Of a stretch of DNA of 64,000 bases, positions 54,461 to 63,079 are shown piece after piece. The position numbers and the translations under genes are program-made. Position 1 is the stretch's first letter. Every line of letters begins with the position of its first letter. Origin of the DNA: Clostridium fungisolvens. Its GTDB lineage: Bacteria; Bacillota; Clostridia; Clostridiales; Clostridiaceae. The DNA is taken from positions 124,001 to 188,000 of the forward strand of contig NZ_BLZR01000001.1 of NCBI RefSeq assembly GCF_014193895.1, read 5' to 3'. Under the pieces are notes generated by a model. It made no database searches. It was not told the DNA's origin and worked only from the letters and a program-made list of their open reading frames with translations.

Positions 54461-56212
54461 ATGAAAAAATGGTTAGGAAATTTAAAACTTTCAACAAAAA
54501 TAGTGAACTTAGTTGTTATTATTTCGATTTTTATAGCAGCGACAGGATATTTAGGTCTTAGAAATATGAATAAGATAAATTCTAATGCCACGGTAATGCA
54601 TGATTATAGTTTAAAGAATATTAATCAAATTAATAAGTTTAGGCAAGCTTATTCGGATATAAGAACAGATTTATTAAATATGGCTTATAAAGAAAAAAAA
54701 GATCCAGGCGAGGCTGAGGAAATTGTAAAAGAGATTGATGATTTAACAAAGCAGAGCAATGATATGTTTGCAGCAATAAAGGCAAGCAGTGAAAGTGTAA
54801 GGAAATATAAAAGCAAAGAAGATGGTGAAAAGGATAAGCAAATATTAGATAACATAGAAAGCTCCTCTAGGCAGTATTTAGAGGCAGGAAAAAAGATAAG
54901 TGAGTATGCTTCAGCGGGAGATTATACATCAGCAATGGCGCAAATGTCTAGCACATCTAAAATTAGAGATAGCCTATTTAATAGTTTAAATGACTTAAGC
55001 GCTGTTTCTATAAATGAAGCAGATCAGATTTATGCCTCAAATAATGCTACATACAGCAGTTCGAAAATACAGATAATAGTTATATCTGCATTTGCATTTG
55101 TTATTGCACTATCATTAGGATTGATTATTGCAACTATGATTTCAAATAAACTAAAGAAGGTAGTAGTTTTTGCAGAAGACTTAGGGAAAGGTATATTGGA
55201 TGCAGATATAGATATTGATTCGAAAGATGAAATAGGAAATCTTGCTAAAGATTTAAATAGAGCTAAGGATAATATGAAGGTACTTATATCTGAAATTATA
55301 TATGGGTGTAGTGATATAAGCTCTGCAAGTGAGCAGTTATCTGCAACTTCTCAGGAAGTTGCATCAAAGATGCAAGTTGTAAATGAATCTACTGAACAGA
55401 TAACAAGAGGAATACAAGATTTAAGTGCAACTACTGAAGAGATCAGCGCATCAACTCAAGAGATAGGAAATACAACAAATGATTTAGCCGATAAGGCAGA
55501 AAAGAGCTTTAAATCTGCTGTAGAAATAAAGAAGAGAGCAGAAGAGGTTAAGGCAAAGGCTACAAATAGTCTTGAAGAAGGAACAAAAATATACACAAGT
55601 AACAGAAACAATATCATAAAATCAATTGAAGACGGAAAAGTAGTAAGTGAAATAGGAATCATGGCAAAATCAATAGGAGAAATTGCAGAACAAACTAATC
55701 TTTTAGCTTTAAATGCAGCAATTGAGGCTGCAAGAGCTGGAGAAATGGGTAAAGGTTTTGCAGTGGTAGCAGATGAGGTTAGAGGACTTGCAGAACAATC
55801 ATCTCAAGCTGTTGCAAATATAAATTCACTTATAGAGAGAGTTCAACAGGCTTTCCTAAACTTATCTAAAAGTGGACAAGATGTTCTTAAATACCTTGAA
55901 GATGATGTTAAGCCAACCTATCAATTGTTTATGGATACAGGTATACAATATGAAAAGGATGCTGAGTTTGTAAATATGATGGCTAGTGATATTGCATCTG
56001 CATCAAAGCAGATGAAGGAAGTTATAGAGCAGGTAGCCTTTGCTCTAGAAAATTTATCATCTACTGCTACGGAATCAGCAATAAGTTCTGAAGATATATT
56101 AATAAGTATTAATGAAGTTACTCATTCAGTAACAGAAGTATCAACATCTTCTCAAAGCCAGGCTGGAACGGCTCAAGCTTTAACTGAACTGGCAAATCAG
56201 TTTAAGGTTTAG
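54461..56212 (+). CDS. Methyl-accepting chemotaxis protein (4HB-MCP, HAMP)
   Basis: 583 residues. The first helix is at about 12-32, followed by an extracellular four-helix-bundle sensor (about 33-200), a second helix at 205-228, a HAMP domain, and the signalling coiled coil with its tip EQTNLLALNAAIEAARAGE. Layout and length are typical. GGGG before the ATG is the likely ribosome binding site. It is linked to the upstream tetR gene, which is unusual for a chemoreceptor and suggests chemically induced expression. Confidence 0.95.
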   Translation: MKKWLGNLKLSTKIVNLVVIISIFIAATGYLGLRNMNKINSNATVMHDYSLKNINQINKFRQAYSDIRTDLLNMAYKEKKDPGEAEEIVKEIDDLTKQSNDMFAAIKASSESVRKYKSKEDGEKDKQILDNIESSSRQYLEAGKKISEYASAGDYTSAMAQMSSTSKIRDSLFNSLNDLSAVSINEADQIYASNNATYSSSKIQIIVISAFAFVIALSLGLIIATMISNKLKKVVVFAEDLGKGILDADIDIDSKDEIGNLAKDLNRAKDNMKVLISEIIYGCSDISSASEQLSATSQEVASKMQVVNESTEQITRGIQDLSATTEEISASTQEIGNTTNDLADKAEKSFKSAVEIKKRAEEVKAKATNSLEEGTKIYTSNRNNIIKSIEDGKVVSEIGIMAKSIGEIAEQTNLLALNAAIEAARAGEMGKGFAVVADEVRGLAEQSSQAVANINSLIERVQQAFLNLSKSGQDVLKYLEDDVKPTYQLFMDTGIQYEKDAEFVNMMASDIASASKQMKEVIEQVAFALENLSSTATESAISSEDILISINEVTHSVTEVSTSSQSQAGTAQALTELANQFKV

Positions 56213-56258
56213 AGGTTATGATTATTTAGCACCCAAAAATATAAAGGAAGTATAATAC

Positions 56259-56310
56259 AAGCATCTATAGTAACTTTCTTGAAGAAGATTACTATAGATG
56301 CTTTATTTTT
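56259..56310 (+). terminator. Terminator after the chemoreceptor gene
   Basis: AAGCATCTATAGTAA pairs with TTACTATAGATGCTT; followed by TATTTTT. Confidence 0.88.
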
Positions 56311-56408
56311 GTAATGGAAGTTCAAATTTGATTTTTATAAGTATAGGAGATAGAATTTTATTTGAGAATTAAGAAATTTGAAATCCTAGCTTAAAGGAAG
56401 TGTTTCAA

Positions 56409-56999
56409 GTGGAAAACCAACTAAATAAAATTAATCAAATGTTTCTTATAGGTTCAACTGGAAGAAATAGTGGAAAGACTACACTAGCAACAGCAGTAAT
56501 TAAAAAGTTTAAAGAAGAGTTTTCCATAATCGCATTGAAGATAACAACAATTGAACATAAGGATGGAAAGTGTCCTAGGGGCGGAGATGGCTGTGGAGTT
56601 TGTACAAATATACAAGGCAATTTTGAACTTATAGAAGAGGTTAGTACTAGTAGCAACAAAGATACTTCACTTTTACTGAAAGCGGGCGCAGAGAAAGTGT
56701 ATTGGCTAAAATGTTTACAGAGTCATTTAGATGAAGGTATAGAGTATTTTATGTCTGTTTTAGCTAAGAATTCTTTAATTATATGTGAGTCCAATAGTTT
56801 AAGAAATGTTATAGTTCCAGGAAGCTTTGTCATGATTAAAAATGTAGGAAGTAATATAGCAAAGAAGTCTGCTAGTGCAGTAATTGGAAAGGCAGATTTT
56901 ATCCTTGAAAGTGGTTTTTCAAATAGCATAGATGATTTTGTGTCTAAAGTAGTAGTTGATAAAGAAGACATGAGCATAAAAATAAATATTGATGTGTAA
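56409..56999 (+). CDS. P-loop protein, MobB-like
   Basis: 196 residues. The Walker A motif is GSTGRNSGKTTLA. TTIEHKDG follows at the position where MobB-type proteins read KH.H. A cysteine cluster (CPRGGDGCGVC) lies near residue 65. The later part (LIICESNSLRN, MIKNVGSNIAKKSAS) also follows MobB/SIMIBI GTPase order. MobB helps molybdopterin-guanine dinucleotide synthesis, but no other molybdenum-cofactor genes are nearby, so the true role is open. The GTG start at 56409 follows AAAGGAAG. Confidence 0.6.
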   Translation: MENQLNKINQMFLIGSTGRNSGKTTLATAVIKKFKEEFSIIALKITTIEHKDGKCPRGGDGCGVCTNIQGNFELIEEVSTSSNKDTSLLLKAGAEKVYWLKCLQSHLDEGIEYFMSVLAKNSLIICESNSLRNVIVPGSFVMIKNVGSNIAKKSASAVIGKADFILESGFSNSIDDFVSKVVVDKEDMSIKINIDV

Positions 57000-57021
57000 G
57001 AAAAATGCCTCATGTTAAAAT

Positions 57022-57056
57022 AGCTCGCTGAAGGATGTCGCTTCAGCGACTTTTTT
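57022..57056 (+). terminator. First terminator of C module 5
   Basis: TCGCTGAAG-GATGTCG-CTTCAGCGA followed by six T. Nearly the same hairpin recurs at 57209-57243, flanking the repeat. Confidence 0.9.
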
Positions 57057-57243
57057 ACTGTATGGGAAATTATAAAATTTTCAATGTATCTAAACCTAGA
57101 TATTTCAATGCTTTTATAAGTTTTTTATGGCTATACAGTAAAAAATAAAACTTATTCGCCTGCCAGATTTTCCTCATATACATTTGGAAAGGCAGATGCG
57201 TTAAAAAAGCTCACTGAAGAAGGTCGCTTCAGCGACTTTTTTA
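57051..57243. repeat. Repeat family C module 5 (best-preserved copy)
   Basis: TTTTTTACTGTAT (57051-57063) with ATACAGTAAAAAA (57133-57145) as inverted repeats, AAACCTAGATATTTCAATGC inside, conserved stem 57157-57200 (CGCCTGCC, inner TTTCC/GGAAA, GGCAGATGCG), and closing terminator 57209-57243 (CTGAAG/CTTCAG, T6). Confidence 0.9.
57209..57243 (+). terminator. Second terminator of C module 5
   Basis: GCTCACTGAAGAAGGTCGCT, then TCAGCGACTTTTTT. Nearly identical to the closing hairpin of module 1 (2816-2850). Confidence 0.85.
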
Positions 57244-57390
57244 TGATAATATATATATTAAATGTTAGACATACATAAAGATTTTGATGAATTTATCTAA
57301 GTGATTTTTGCCATAGATGCTTGATAAATACAAGCCGGAGTTCTATAAAGTTAAGTATATAACACTAAGAGAGAAGAGGAAAGCGGACTT

Positions 57391-57957
57391 ATGGATAGGA
57401 TAATTTGTATAGTTGGTGAAAGTGGAAGTGGAAAATCAACTATAGCAGAAGAACTTTCAAAAAAGAATTATAATTATATACAAAGTTATACTACAAGAAA
57501 ACAGAGATATGAAGGAGAAAAAGGACACATATTTGTTGACTATGAGGCTTATATAGAAAGCACTATAACTAATGATCAGAAATCTAATATAATAGCCTAT
57601 ACATATTTTGATGGAAATCATTACTGGGCAAACAGGCAGCAATATAGAGATAAGGGTGCATCAATTTATATTGTAGATCCAATTGGTGTTCGTGAACTGA
57701 AGGAAGAAGTAAAGGATGCTGAAATAATAGTTATATATTTGAATGCAGATGAAAAGGTTCGTTATAACAGGATGTGTAGAAGAAAGTATAATGAGGATAA
57801 CCTGTATGACGAAGAAATATATATGAGAATAAAACATGATAAAAATGCATTTAAAGTGATAAGATGTGATTATGTTGTTGATTCTAACAGAGAGTTAGAA
57901 GAGGTATTATCTGATGTAGAAACAATAATTGAAAGCATGGATAAAAGTAACGTTTAA
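57391..57957 (+). CDS. Guanylate-kinase-like P-loop protein
   Basis: 188 residues. Walker A is VGESGSGKSTIAEEL; SYTTRKQRYEGEKGHIFVDY matches the substrate-binding block of guanylate kinase (TTR.PR.GE..G..Y.F). The LID region, with RMCRRKYNED, is also kinase-like. It is diverged from housekeeping Gmk, so phosphorylation of GMP is likely but not certain; phage-type or accessory nucleoside-phosphate kinases are alternatives. GAGGAAAGCGG precedes the ATG. It is expressed alone, between two terminators. Confidence 0.75.
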   Translation: MDRIICIVGESGSGKSTIAEELSKKNYNYIQSYTTRKQRYEGEKGHIFVDYEAYIESTITNDQKSNIIAYTYFDGNHYWANRQQYRDKGASIYIVDPIGVRELKEEVKDAEIIVIYLNADEKVRYNRMCRRKYNEDNLYDEEIYMRIKHDKNAFKVIRCDYVVDSNRELEEVLSDVETIIESMDKSNV

Positions 57958-58053
57958 AAATTTAATATGATAGGTGATTATTTTATCCACTACTTCACAA
58001 AATATTCTAAATTTGATAGAATATTTATATAATAATTTTAAATTAGTTAGACA

Positions 58054-58092
58054 AAGCTCGTCTTCAATAAATATTGGAGCGAGCTTATTTTT
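58054..58092 (+). terminator. Terminator upstream of threonine ammonia-lyase
   Basis: AAGCTCG, CTTCAAT and ATTGGAG, CGAGCTT form a long stem with an A-rich loop, then ATTTTT. It ends the guanylate-kinase-like gene; no T-box features were seen. Confidence 0.85.
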
Positions 58093-58172
58093 CAGGTAGA
58101 ATTGGGCTAATAAATATAAAGATAACTGCTAATAATTTAGAATTTTTAACAAGACAAAATAGGGGGCAAATA

Positions 58173-59393
58173 ATGATGGTGGAGTGTAATGAATTTACCA
58201 AAGAGCAATTTTTGGAGGCAACGAATAGGATAAAGGATGTATTGAAAGAAACCAAACTTGTTTATAGTAATATTTTTAGTAAAGAATCGGGTAATGATAT
58301 ATATATAAAGCCAGAAAATCTTCAAGTAACAGGAGCTTTTAAGATAAGAGGTGCTTACAACAAAATAAGTAAGCTTACTGAAGAAGAAAAGAAAAAGGGA
58401 CTAATAACATCTTCTGCAGGAAATCATGCTCAAGGGGTAGCTCTTGCTGCTCAAAAATTAGGAGTAAAAGCAACTATAGTTATGCCAAAAGCTACTCCAT
58501 TAATCAAGGTTGAAGCTACAAAGAACTTTGGAGCAAATGTTGTGCTTCATGGGGATTGTTATGATGAGGCTTATGAAGAAGCGAAGAGATTAGAAGAAAA
58601 AAATGGATATACATTTGTGCATCCTTTTAATGATATAGATGTTATAGAAGGTCAAGGAACTATAGCAATTGAAATTTTAAATGAACTAAAAGATGTAGAT
58701 TGTATAATAGTACCTGTTGGTGGCGGTGGACTTATTAGTGGAATAGCTGTTGCAGCAAAATTAATTAATCCTAATGTAAAAATAATAGGTGTAGAACCAG
58801 AAGGTGCAAATGCAGTAAAGCTATCAATTGAAAACAATAAAGTTGTTTCTCTAGATAATTTAAAAACAATTGCTGATGGTGTAGCAGTAAAAACTCCTGG
58901 TGATTTAAATTTTAAAATAATTAAAAAATATGTAGATGAGATAGTAACAGTTTCTGACCTAGAAGTTATGGAAGCTTTTCTGATACTTCTTGAAAAGCAT
59001 AAGCTTATAGGAGAAACTTCAGGGGTGTTACCTTTAGCTGCTTTAAGAAAGATAAATGAAAAAAACAAAAAGATAGCATGTGTAATTAGTGGCGGAAATA
59101 TAGATGTTTTAACAATTGCATCAATGATAGACCGTGGACTTGTATCTCGTGGAAGAAAGTTCTGCTTTACTGTTGAACTTTTAGACAAGCCAGGACAATT
59201 ACAAAAAGTGTCCCAAATACTAGGTGATTTAAATGCTAATATAATAAAGCTTGATCATAATAAGTTTAAAACCTTTGATGCTTTCATGCAGGTTCAACTA
59301 GAAGTTACGGTAGAAACAAATGGTCATGAACATGTTCAGCTAATTACTGATGAATTAGAAAGAAAAGGCTTTAAAATAGTTAAGGTATATTAA
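58173..59393 (+). CDS. ilvA: Threonine ammonia-lyase (catabolic type, ACT domain)
   Basis: A 406-residue PLP enzyme converting threonine to 2-oxobutanoate and ammonia. The PLP lysine K57 is in VTGAFKIRGAYNK, SSAGNHAQGVA binds substrate, and VPVGGGGLISGIA binds the phosphate. A single C-terminal ACT-like domain (from about 330: KFCFTVELLDKPGQLQKVSQ) gives the short form (about 400 residues) also called TdcB-like in clostridia. AGGGGGC fits the ATG at 58173; the longer frame from 58074 runs through the terminator. It is transcribed alone. Confidence 0.93.
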   Translation: MMVECNEFTKEQFLEATNRIKDVLKETKLVYSNIFSKESGNDIYIKPENLQVTGAFKIRGAYNKISKLTEEEKKKGLITSSAGNHAQGVALAAQKLGVKATIVMPKATPLIKVEATKNFGANVVLHGDCYDEAYEEAKRLEEKNGYTFVHPFNDIDVIEGQGTIAIEILNELKDVDCIIVPVGGGGLISGIAVAAKLINPNVKIIGVEPEGANAVKLSIENNKVVSLDNLKTIADGVAVKTPGDLNFKIIKKYVDEIVTVSDLEVMEAFLILLEKHKLIGETSGVLPLAALRKINEKNKKIACVISGGNIDVLTIASMIDRGLVSRGRKFCFTVELLDKPGQLQKVSQILGDLNANIIKLDHNKFKTFDAFMQVQLEVTVETNGHEHVQLITDELERKGFKIVKVY

Positions 59394-59398
59394 AAGTT

Positions 59399-59445
59399 AA
59401 TGAACTAAAGGAAGTTACGTAGCTTTCTTTAGTTCATTTTTATTT
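59399..59445 (+). terminator. Terminator after ilvA
   Basis: AATGAACTAAAG pairs with CTTTAGTTCATT, then TTTATTT. Confidence 0.9.
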
Positions 59446-59479
59446 AGAAAAATTTATATTAAAGAACATTTATCAAATT

Positions 59480-59530
59480 AATTCTTTGCGAAGACTCATT
59501 AAAGCATCGGATGAATAACCAATTAATTTC
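59480..59530. repeat. Repeat family A, copy 6
   Basis: AATTCTTTGCGAAGACTCAT then TAAAGCATCGGATGAATAACC as two blocks, matching copy 2 and the reverse complement of copy 1. Confidence 0.75.
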
Positions 59531-59623
59531 TATTTATTTGTACTTTCAAAATAAGAAAAACTTATTTTAATAAAAAATGATATAATTTAAGAAAACTATG
59601 CTATTTAGTTGGAGGATTTATTT

Positions 59624-60292
59624 ATGGGTAGAATAGAACTAGTTATCTTCGATATGGATGGGTTAATGTTTGATACAGAGGCACTTACTAAGAGAGCTTG
59701 GCAAGAAGTAGGTAAATTACATAATTATGATATTCCAATGCAATTTCTTTTAGGACTTCTAGGAATGAACAGCGCTTCTATATCTAATCAATTTAAAACA
59801 GTATTTGGACAAGACTTTCCATTTGATAATATGTATTCAGAGCAAGGCAAGTGCGTAGCTAGGATAATTGAAGAAGAAGGTCTTGGAATAAAGAAAGGAC
59901 TTATAGAACTTCTAGAATATCTACAAGAAAATAACATAAAAAAAGCAGTAGCTACTTCAAGCAGTAGAGAAAGAGCTTCTAAACTTTTAAAAATAGCAGG
60001 TGTTTTTGATAAATTTGATAGAGTTATTTGTGGCGATGAAGTAACAAAAGGTAAGCCAGATCCAGAGATATTCTTAACAGTTTGCAAAAAGCTAGATGTT
60101 GCTCCTGAAAATGCCATAGTACTTGAAGATTCAGAAAGAGGATTAGAGGCAGCAGTAGCTGGTGGTATGAGATGTATATTAGTACCTGATCTAGTAGAAC
60201 CTTCAGAAGAGCATGTAAAAAAGGCATATGCTAAGGTTGCCGATTTAATAGAAGTAATTAATTTAAAAGAGCTATTTGAAGAAATAATTTAA
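59624..60292 (+). CDS. HAD family hydrolase (beta-phosphoglucomutase-like)
   Basis: 222 residues. Motif I FDMDGLMFDTE (D10, D12), motif II serine in AVATSSSRE, motif III lysine in KGKPDPEIF and motif IV in VLEDSERGLEAA are all intact. The helical cap domain between motifs I and II places it in the HAD-IA group with sugar phosphatases and beta-phosphoglucomutase; the exact substrate is unknown. TTGGAGG precedes the ATG at 59624. A terminator follows, then a partial C repeat. Confidence 0.92.
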   Translation: MGRIELVIFDMDGLMFDTEALTKRAWQEVGKLHNYDIPMQFLLGLLGMNSASISNQFKTVFGQDFPFDNMYSEQGKCVARIIEEEGLGIKKGLIELLEYLQENNIKKAVATSSSRERASKLLKIAGVFDKFDRVICGDEVTKGKPDPEIFLTVCKKLDVAPENAIVLEDSERGLEAAVAGGMRCILVPDLVEPSEEHVKKAYAKVADLIEVINLKELFEEII

Positions 60293-60305
60293 ATTTTCAT
60301 TAGGA

Positions 60306-60340
60306 AACAGTATAGAAGTATAATTTCTATACTGTTTTTT
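60306..60340 (+). terminator. Terminator after the HAD gene
   Basis: AACAGTATAGAA pairs with TTCTATACTGTT, six T in all. Confidence 0.9.
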
Positions 60341-60405
60341 ACTGTATAGGAAATGATAAAAATTTTTTCTAGCTAAATCTAGTGATGTCTAAAAATAAAA
60401 TATAA
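60335..60405. repeat. Repeat family C, left-part fragment
   Basis: TTTTTTACTGTATAGGAAAT starts in the terminator T-tract, then TTTTCTAGCTAAATCTAGTG. No right half. Confidence 0.6.
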
Positions 60406-60509
60406 CGATAAAAAGAATTTATTATATTTAAGAAAACTCTAGATTAATATACAAGAAATGCTATAATTTATATAAGAAAATTCTGTCTATTAAAGAAAGG
60501 GTTGCTAGA

Positions 60510-60545
60510 ATGACCTTATGTAGATATATGAATGGAGGATTATGA
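60510..60545 (+). CDS. Possible 11-residue upstream ORF overlapping the pepF start
   Basis: ATG at 60510 with AAAGAAAGGG upstream encodes MTLCRYMNGGL and stops at TGA 60543-60545, overlapping the ATG codons of the peptidase gene. It could couple translation, but codes for no known peptide. Confidence 0.35.
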   Translation: MTLCRYMNGGL

Positions 60546-62323
60546 TGGGGTTAAATTGGAGTTTAAAGGAAATATATAGCTCTTTTGAGGGTGAAGATTT
60601 CTTAAATGATTTAAAAAGAGCTGATGAATTATCAGGATTATATGAACAACTAGCTGAAAGTATATGTGAGTCTCATGATGATGAGAAAAGTAAGCTTGAA
60701 GAGTTTATAAATAAATCTAGTGAAGTTGAAAGTTTATTCAGCAGACTATTTTCTTTTGTTAATCTTACATTAAGTGTTGATACAAAAAATAAAGCAGCGC
60801 TTAAGTACTCAGATGTCTTACAAGAAAAAAACAGTAGATTTGCTGAGCCAAATGCTAAGATAGAAAAGTGGATAGGTGAAGTCAAAGAGATTGATAAATT
60901 AATCAATTCCTCAGGTCTTTTGAAGGAACATGAGTTTTTCTTAAAAGAAATAGTAGCAGGAAGTAAATACTTATTAAGTGATAAAGAAGAATCACTTATA
61001 GCTAAACTTAGAAATACTGGATCAAATTCATGGTCAAAACTTAGAGATCTTTTAACTTCAACCGTACTTGTAGATATTGAAGTAGACGGGGAAATGAAAG
61101 CACTACCTCTTACTGTTGTTAGAAATATGGCATATGATAAAGATTCAAAAGTAAGAAAAAATGCATATGAAGCGGAGTTAAAGGCTTATAAAAAAGTAGA
61201 TGCTGGTATTGCAGCAGCATTAAACGGAATAAAAGGGGAAGTTATAACTTTAGCTAAGCTAAGAGGATATAAATCTCCACTAGAAGAAACTTTGATTAAA
61301 TCAAGGATGGATGAAGAATCTTTAGAGGCTATGCTGACTGCTATGAAAGAAAGCTTGCCTACTTTTAGAAAATATTTGAGAAGAAAAGCTGAGCTTTTGG
61401 GTTATAAAAATGGATTGCCATTCTATGAACTTTTTGCACCTATGGGAGATGTAGATATGGAATTCCCATATGAAAAAGGACAGAAGTTTGTTGAAGATAA
61501 CTTCAGAACCTTTAGCGATAATCTTGCTGATTTTGCAAGAAAAGCTTTTGATAGTGATTGGATAGATGTTATGCCAAAGGAAGGGAAAGTTGGAGGGGCC
61601 TTCTGCTCTAATCTTCATTTTATAAAGCAGAGTAGATTCCTTTTGAATTATGGAAATGCCTTCGGAGATGTAGTAACTTTAGCTCATGAATTAGGTCATG
61701 GATATCATGACGACTGTGTTAAGGATAAGAGTGTACTAAACTCTGATTATCCAATGCCTATAGCTGAAACTGCATCAACTTTCTGTGAGACTATTGTTAA
61801 AAAAGCTGCAGTTAAAACTGCCACAAAAGAAGAAGCATTCTCAATTTTAGAATCAGAGATAGGTGATTGTACTCAAGTAATAGTTGATATCTATTCAAGA
61901 TTCTTATTTGAAAGTGAGCTGTTTAGTAGAAGAGAAGAAAGTGCATTAAGTGCAGAAGATTTAAATGAAATAATGCTTAAGGCACAAAAGGATTCTTATG
62001 GAGATGGTTTGGACCCTGAATATTTACATCCGTATATGTGGGCCTGCAAGCCACATTACTATGATGCAGAATATAACTTCTACAACTTCCCATATGCTTT
62101 CGGATTATTATTCGCAAAAGGTCTTTATGCAGAGTATCTAAAGAGAGGCGAAGAATTTGTTAAGGTGTATGATGATTTACTAGCATCTACAGGTGATAGG
62201 AAAATAGCTGATGTTACTAAGATTATAGGAGTGGATATACACTCAGTTGACTTCTGGAGAAGTTCCTTAAAGATAGTAGAAGAAGACATAGAAAGATTTA
62301 TCGAACTTAGTAACGAAAACTAG
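60545..62323 (+). CDS. pepF: M3 family oligoendopeptidase F-type
   Basis: A 592-residue zinc peptidase that cuts short peptides in the cytoplasm. The metal site is LAHELGHGYHD (H381, E382, H385), with the third ligand in the following AETASTFCE helix. The N-terminal helical oligopeptidase F domain (about 1-190) and the late Y..PHYYDAEYNFYNFPYA block are typical. GGAGG at 60534-60538 better fits the second ATG (60545) than the first (60542). It is transcribed alone, with a strong terminator. Confidence 0.93.
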   Translation: MGLNWSLKEIYSSFEGEDFLNDLKRADELSGLYEQLAESICESHDDEKSKLEEFINKSSEVESLFSRLFSFVNLTLSVDTKNKAALKYSDVLQEKNSRFAEPNAKIEKWIGEVKEIDKLINSSGLLKEHEFFLKEIVAGSKYLLSDKEESLIAKLRNTGSNSWSKLRDLLTSTVLVDIEVDGEMKALPLTVVRNMAYDKDSKVRKNAYEAELKAYKKVDAGIAAALNGIKGEVITLAKLRGYKSPLEETLIKSRMDEESLEAMLTAMKESLPTFRKYLRRKAELLGYKNGLPFYELFAPMGDVDMEFPYEKGQKFVEDNFRTFSDNLADFARKAFDSDWIDVMPKEGKVGGAFCSNLHFIKQSRFLLNYGNAFGDVVTLAHELGHGYHDDCVKDKSVLNSDYPMPIAETASTFCETIVKKAAVKTATKEEAFSILESEIGDCTQVIVDIYSRFLFESELFSRREESALSAEDLNEIMLKAQKDSYGDGLDPEYLHPYMWACKPHYYDAEYNFYNFPYAFGLLFAKGLYAEYLKRGEEFVKVYDDLLASTGDRKIADVTKIIGVDIHSVDFWRSSLKIVEEDIERFIELSNEN

Positions 62324-62389
62324 TTTTTATAGTGCAGCTTAAAATTCATGACCATAAAACAGGGTTAATTTCAACAGTACCTAAAATAA

Positions 62390-62434
62390 AAGGTTAAAAT
62401 ATAGAAGCTTTCTATATTTTAACCTTATTTTTTT
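62390..62434. terminator. Terminator between pepF and the VOC gene
   Basis: AAGGTTAAAATATAGA pairs perfectly with TCTATATTTTAACCTT, then T-rich sequence. Confidence 0.92.
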
Positions 62435-62489
62435 ATAATAATTATTGTGATAAGTAGAGAAAAATAAAGTATAACTATTAGATAATTTG

Positions 62490-62879
62490 TTATACGGTTA
62501 TCTCAATTCTATTGCCTTCAGGATCTAGTATACAACTCTCATAATAGCCATCTCCAGTGGTTCTTGGTCCACTGACAAGAGTATAACCGTCATCTACTAG
62601 TAGTTTTGTTAATTCATCTACCTTTTCTACACTTCCAACAGAAAAGGCTACGTGAGCATAACCAAAGCACTCATAATCTTTAGAAACATTTATTGAAAGA
62701 ACAGTGGGTTTCTCCATAATTTCTAGCTTAGAACCATCATTAAAAGATAGAAAATATGAGCTGAATTTTGTTTTTTCGTTATGATACTTTTCATTAGGGA
62801 CAGCATTGAAATACTTTGTGTAAAAGTTTTTTGTCCTCTCCAAGTCTCTAGTCCATACTGCTAAATGTGCAATTTTCAT
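62490..62879 (-). CDS. VOC/glyoxalase family protein
   Basis: 129 residues with the two beta-alpha-beta-beta-beta units of the vicinal-oxygen-chelate fold. MKIAHLAVWTRDLERTKNFY carries the first metal His (H5), HVAFSVGSVEKVDELTKLL the second, and CILDPEGNRIEI the final Glu. It may be a lactoylglutathione-lyase-like or resistance enzyme; the substrate is unknown. AAAGG on the minus strand lies near the ATG. Confidence 0.88.
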   Translation of the reverse strand: MKIAHLAVWTRDLERTKNFYTKYFNAVPNEKYHNEKTKFSSYFLSFNDGSKLEIMEKPTVLSINVSKDYECFGYAHVAFSVGSVEKVDELTKLLVDDGYTLVSGPRTTGDGYYESCILDPEGNRIEITV

Positions 62880-63015
62880 TGAATCAACCTTTCTTTATTT
62901 TTATATAAGTTATCCTTTAATTAACAATATTGTATCATAGTTAAGTAAATATAAACTAGTTTAATTCTAACAATTTTCAAAATTTTCAGTGATAATATAA
63001 AAGAATACATTCTTA

Positions 63016-63045
63016 TTGACCGACGGTCGGTCGGTGAAGTATAAT
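63016..63045 (+). promoter_or_regulatory. Promoter with TetR-type operator
   Basis: TTGACC (63016-63021) and TATAAT (63040-63045) with an 18-bp spacer. An exact 7-bp dyad with one central base, GACCGAC-G-GTCGGTC (63018-63032), overlaps the -35 and spacer. It controls the ferredoxin-type gene and the coupled tetR gene. Confidence 0.85.
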
Positions 63046-63079
63046 AAATTATAATATTTTAATATAAGGAGAATTAATT

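Noticed and set aside
58021..58172. Leader of threonine ammonia-lyase considered as a T-box riboswitch
   Set aside because: Only one terminator hairpin is present. No T-box sequence (TGGNACCGCG-like) or specifier stem was found, and the hairpin fits as the terminator of the upstream gene.
58652..59188. A 178-codon minus-strand frame within ilvA
   Set aside because: Antisense to a well-conserved PLP enzyme; composition is that of a shadow frame.
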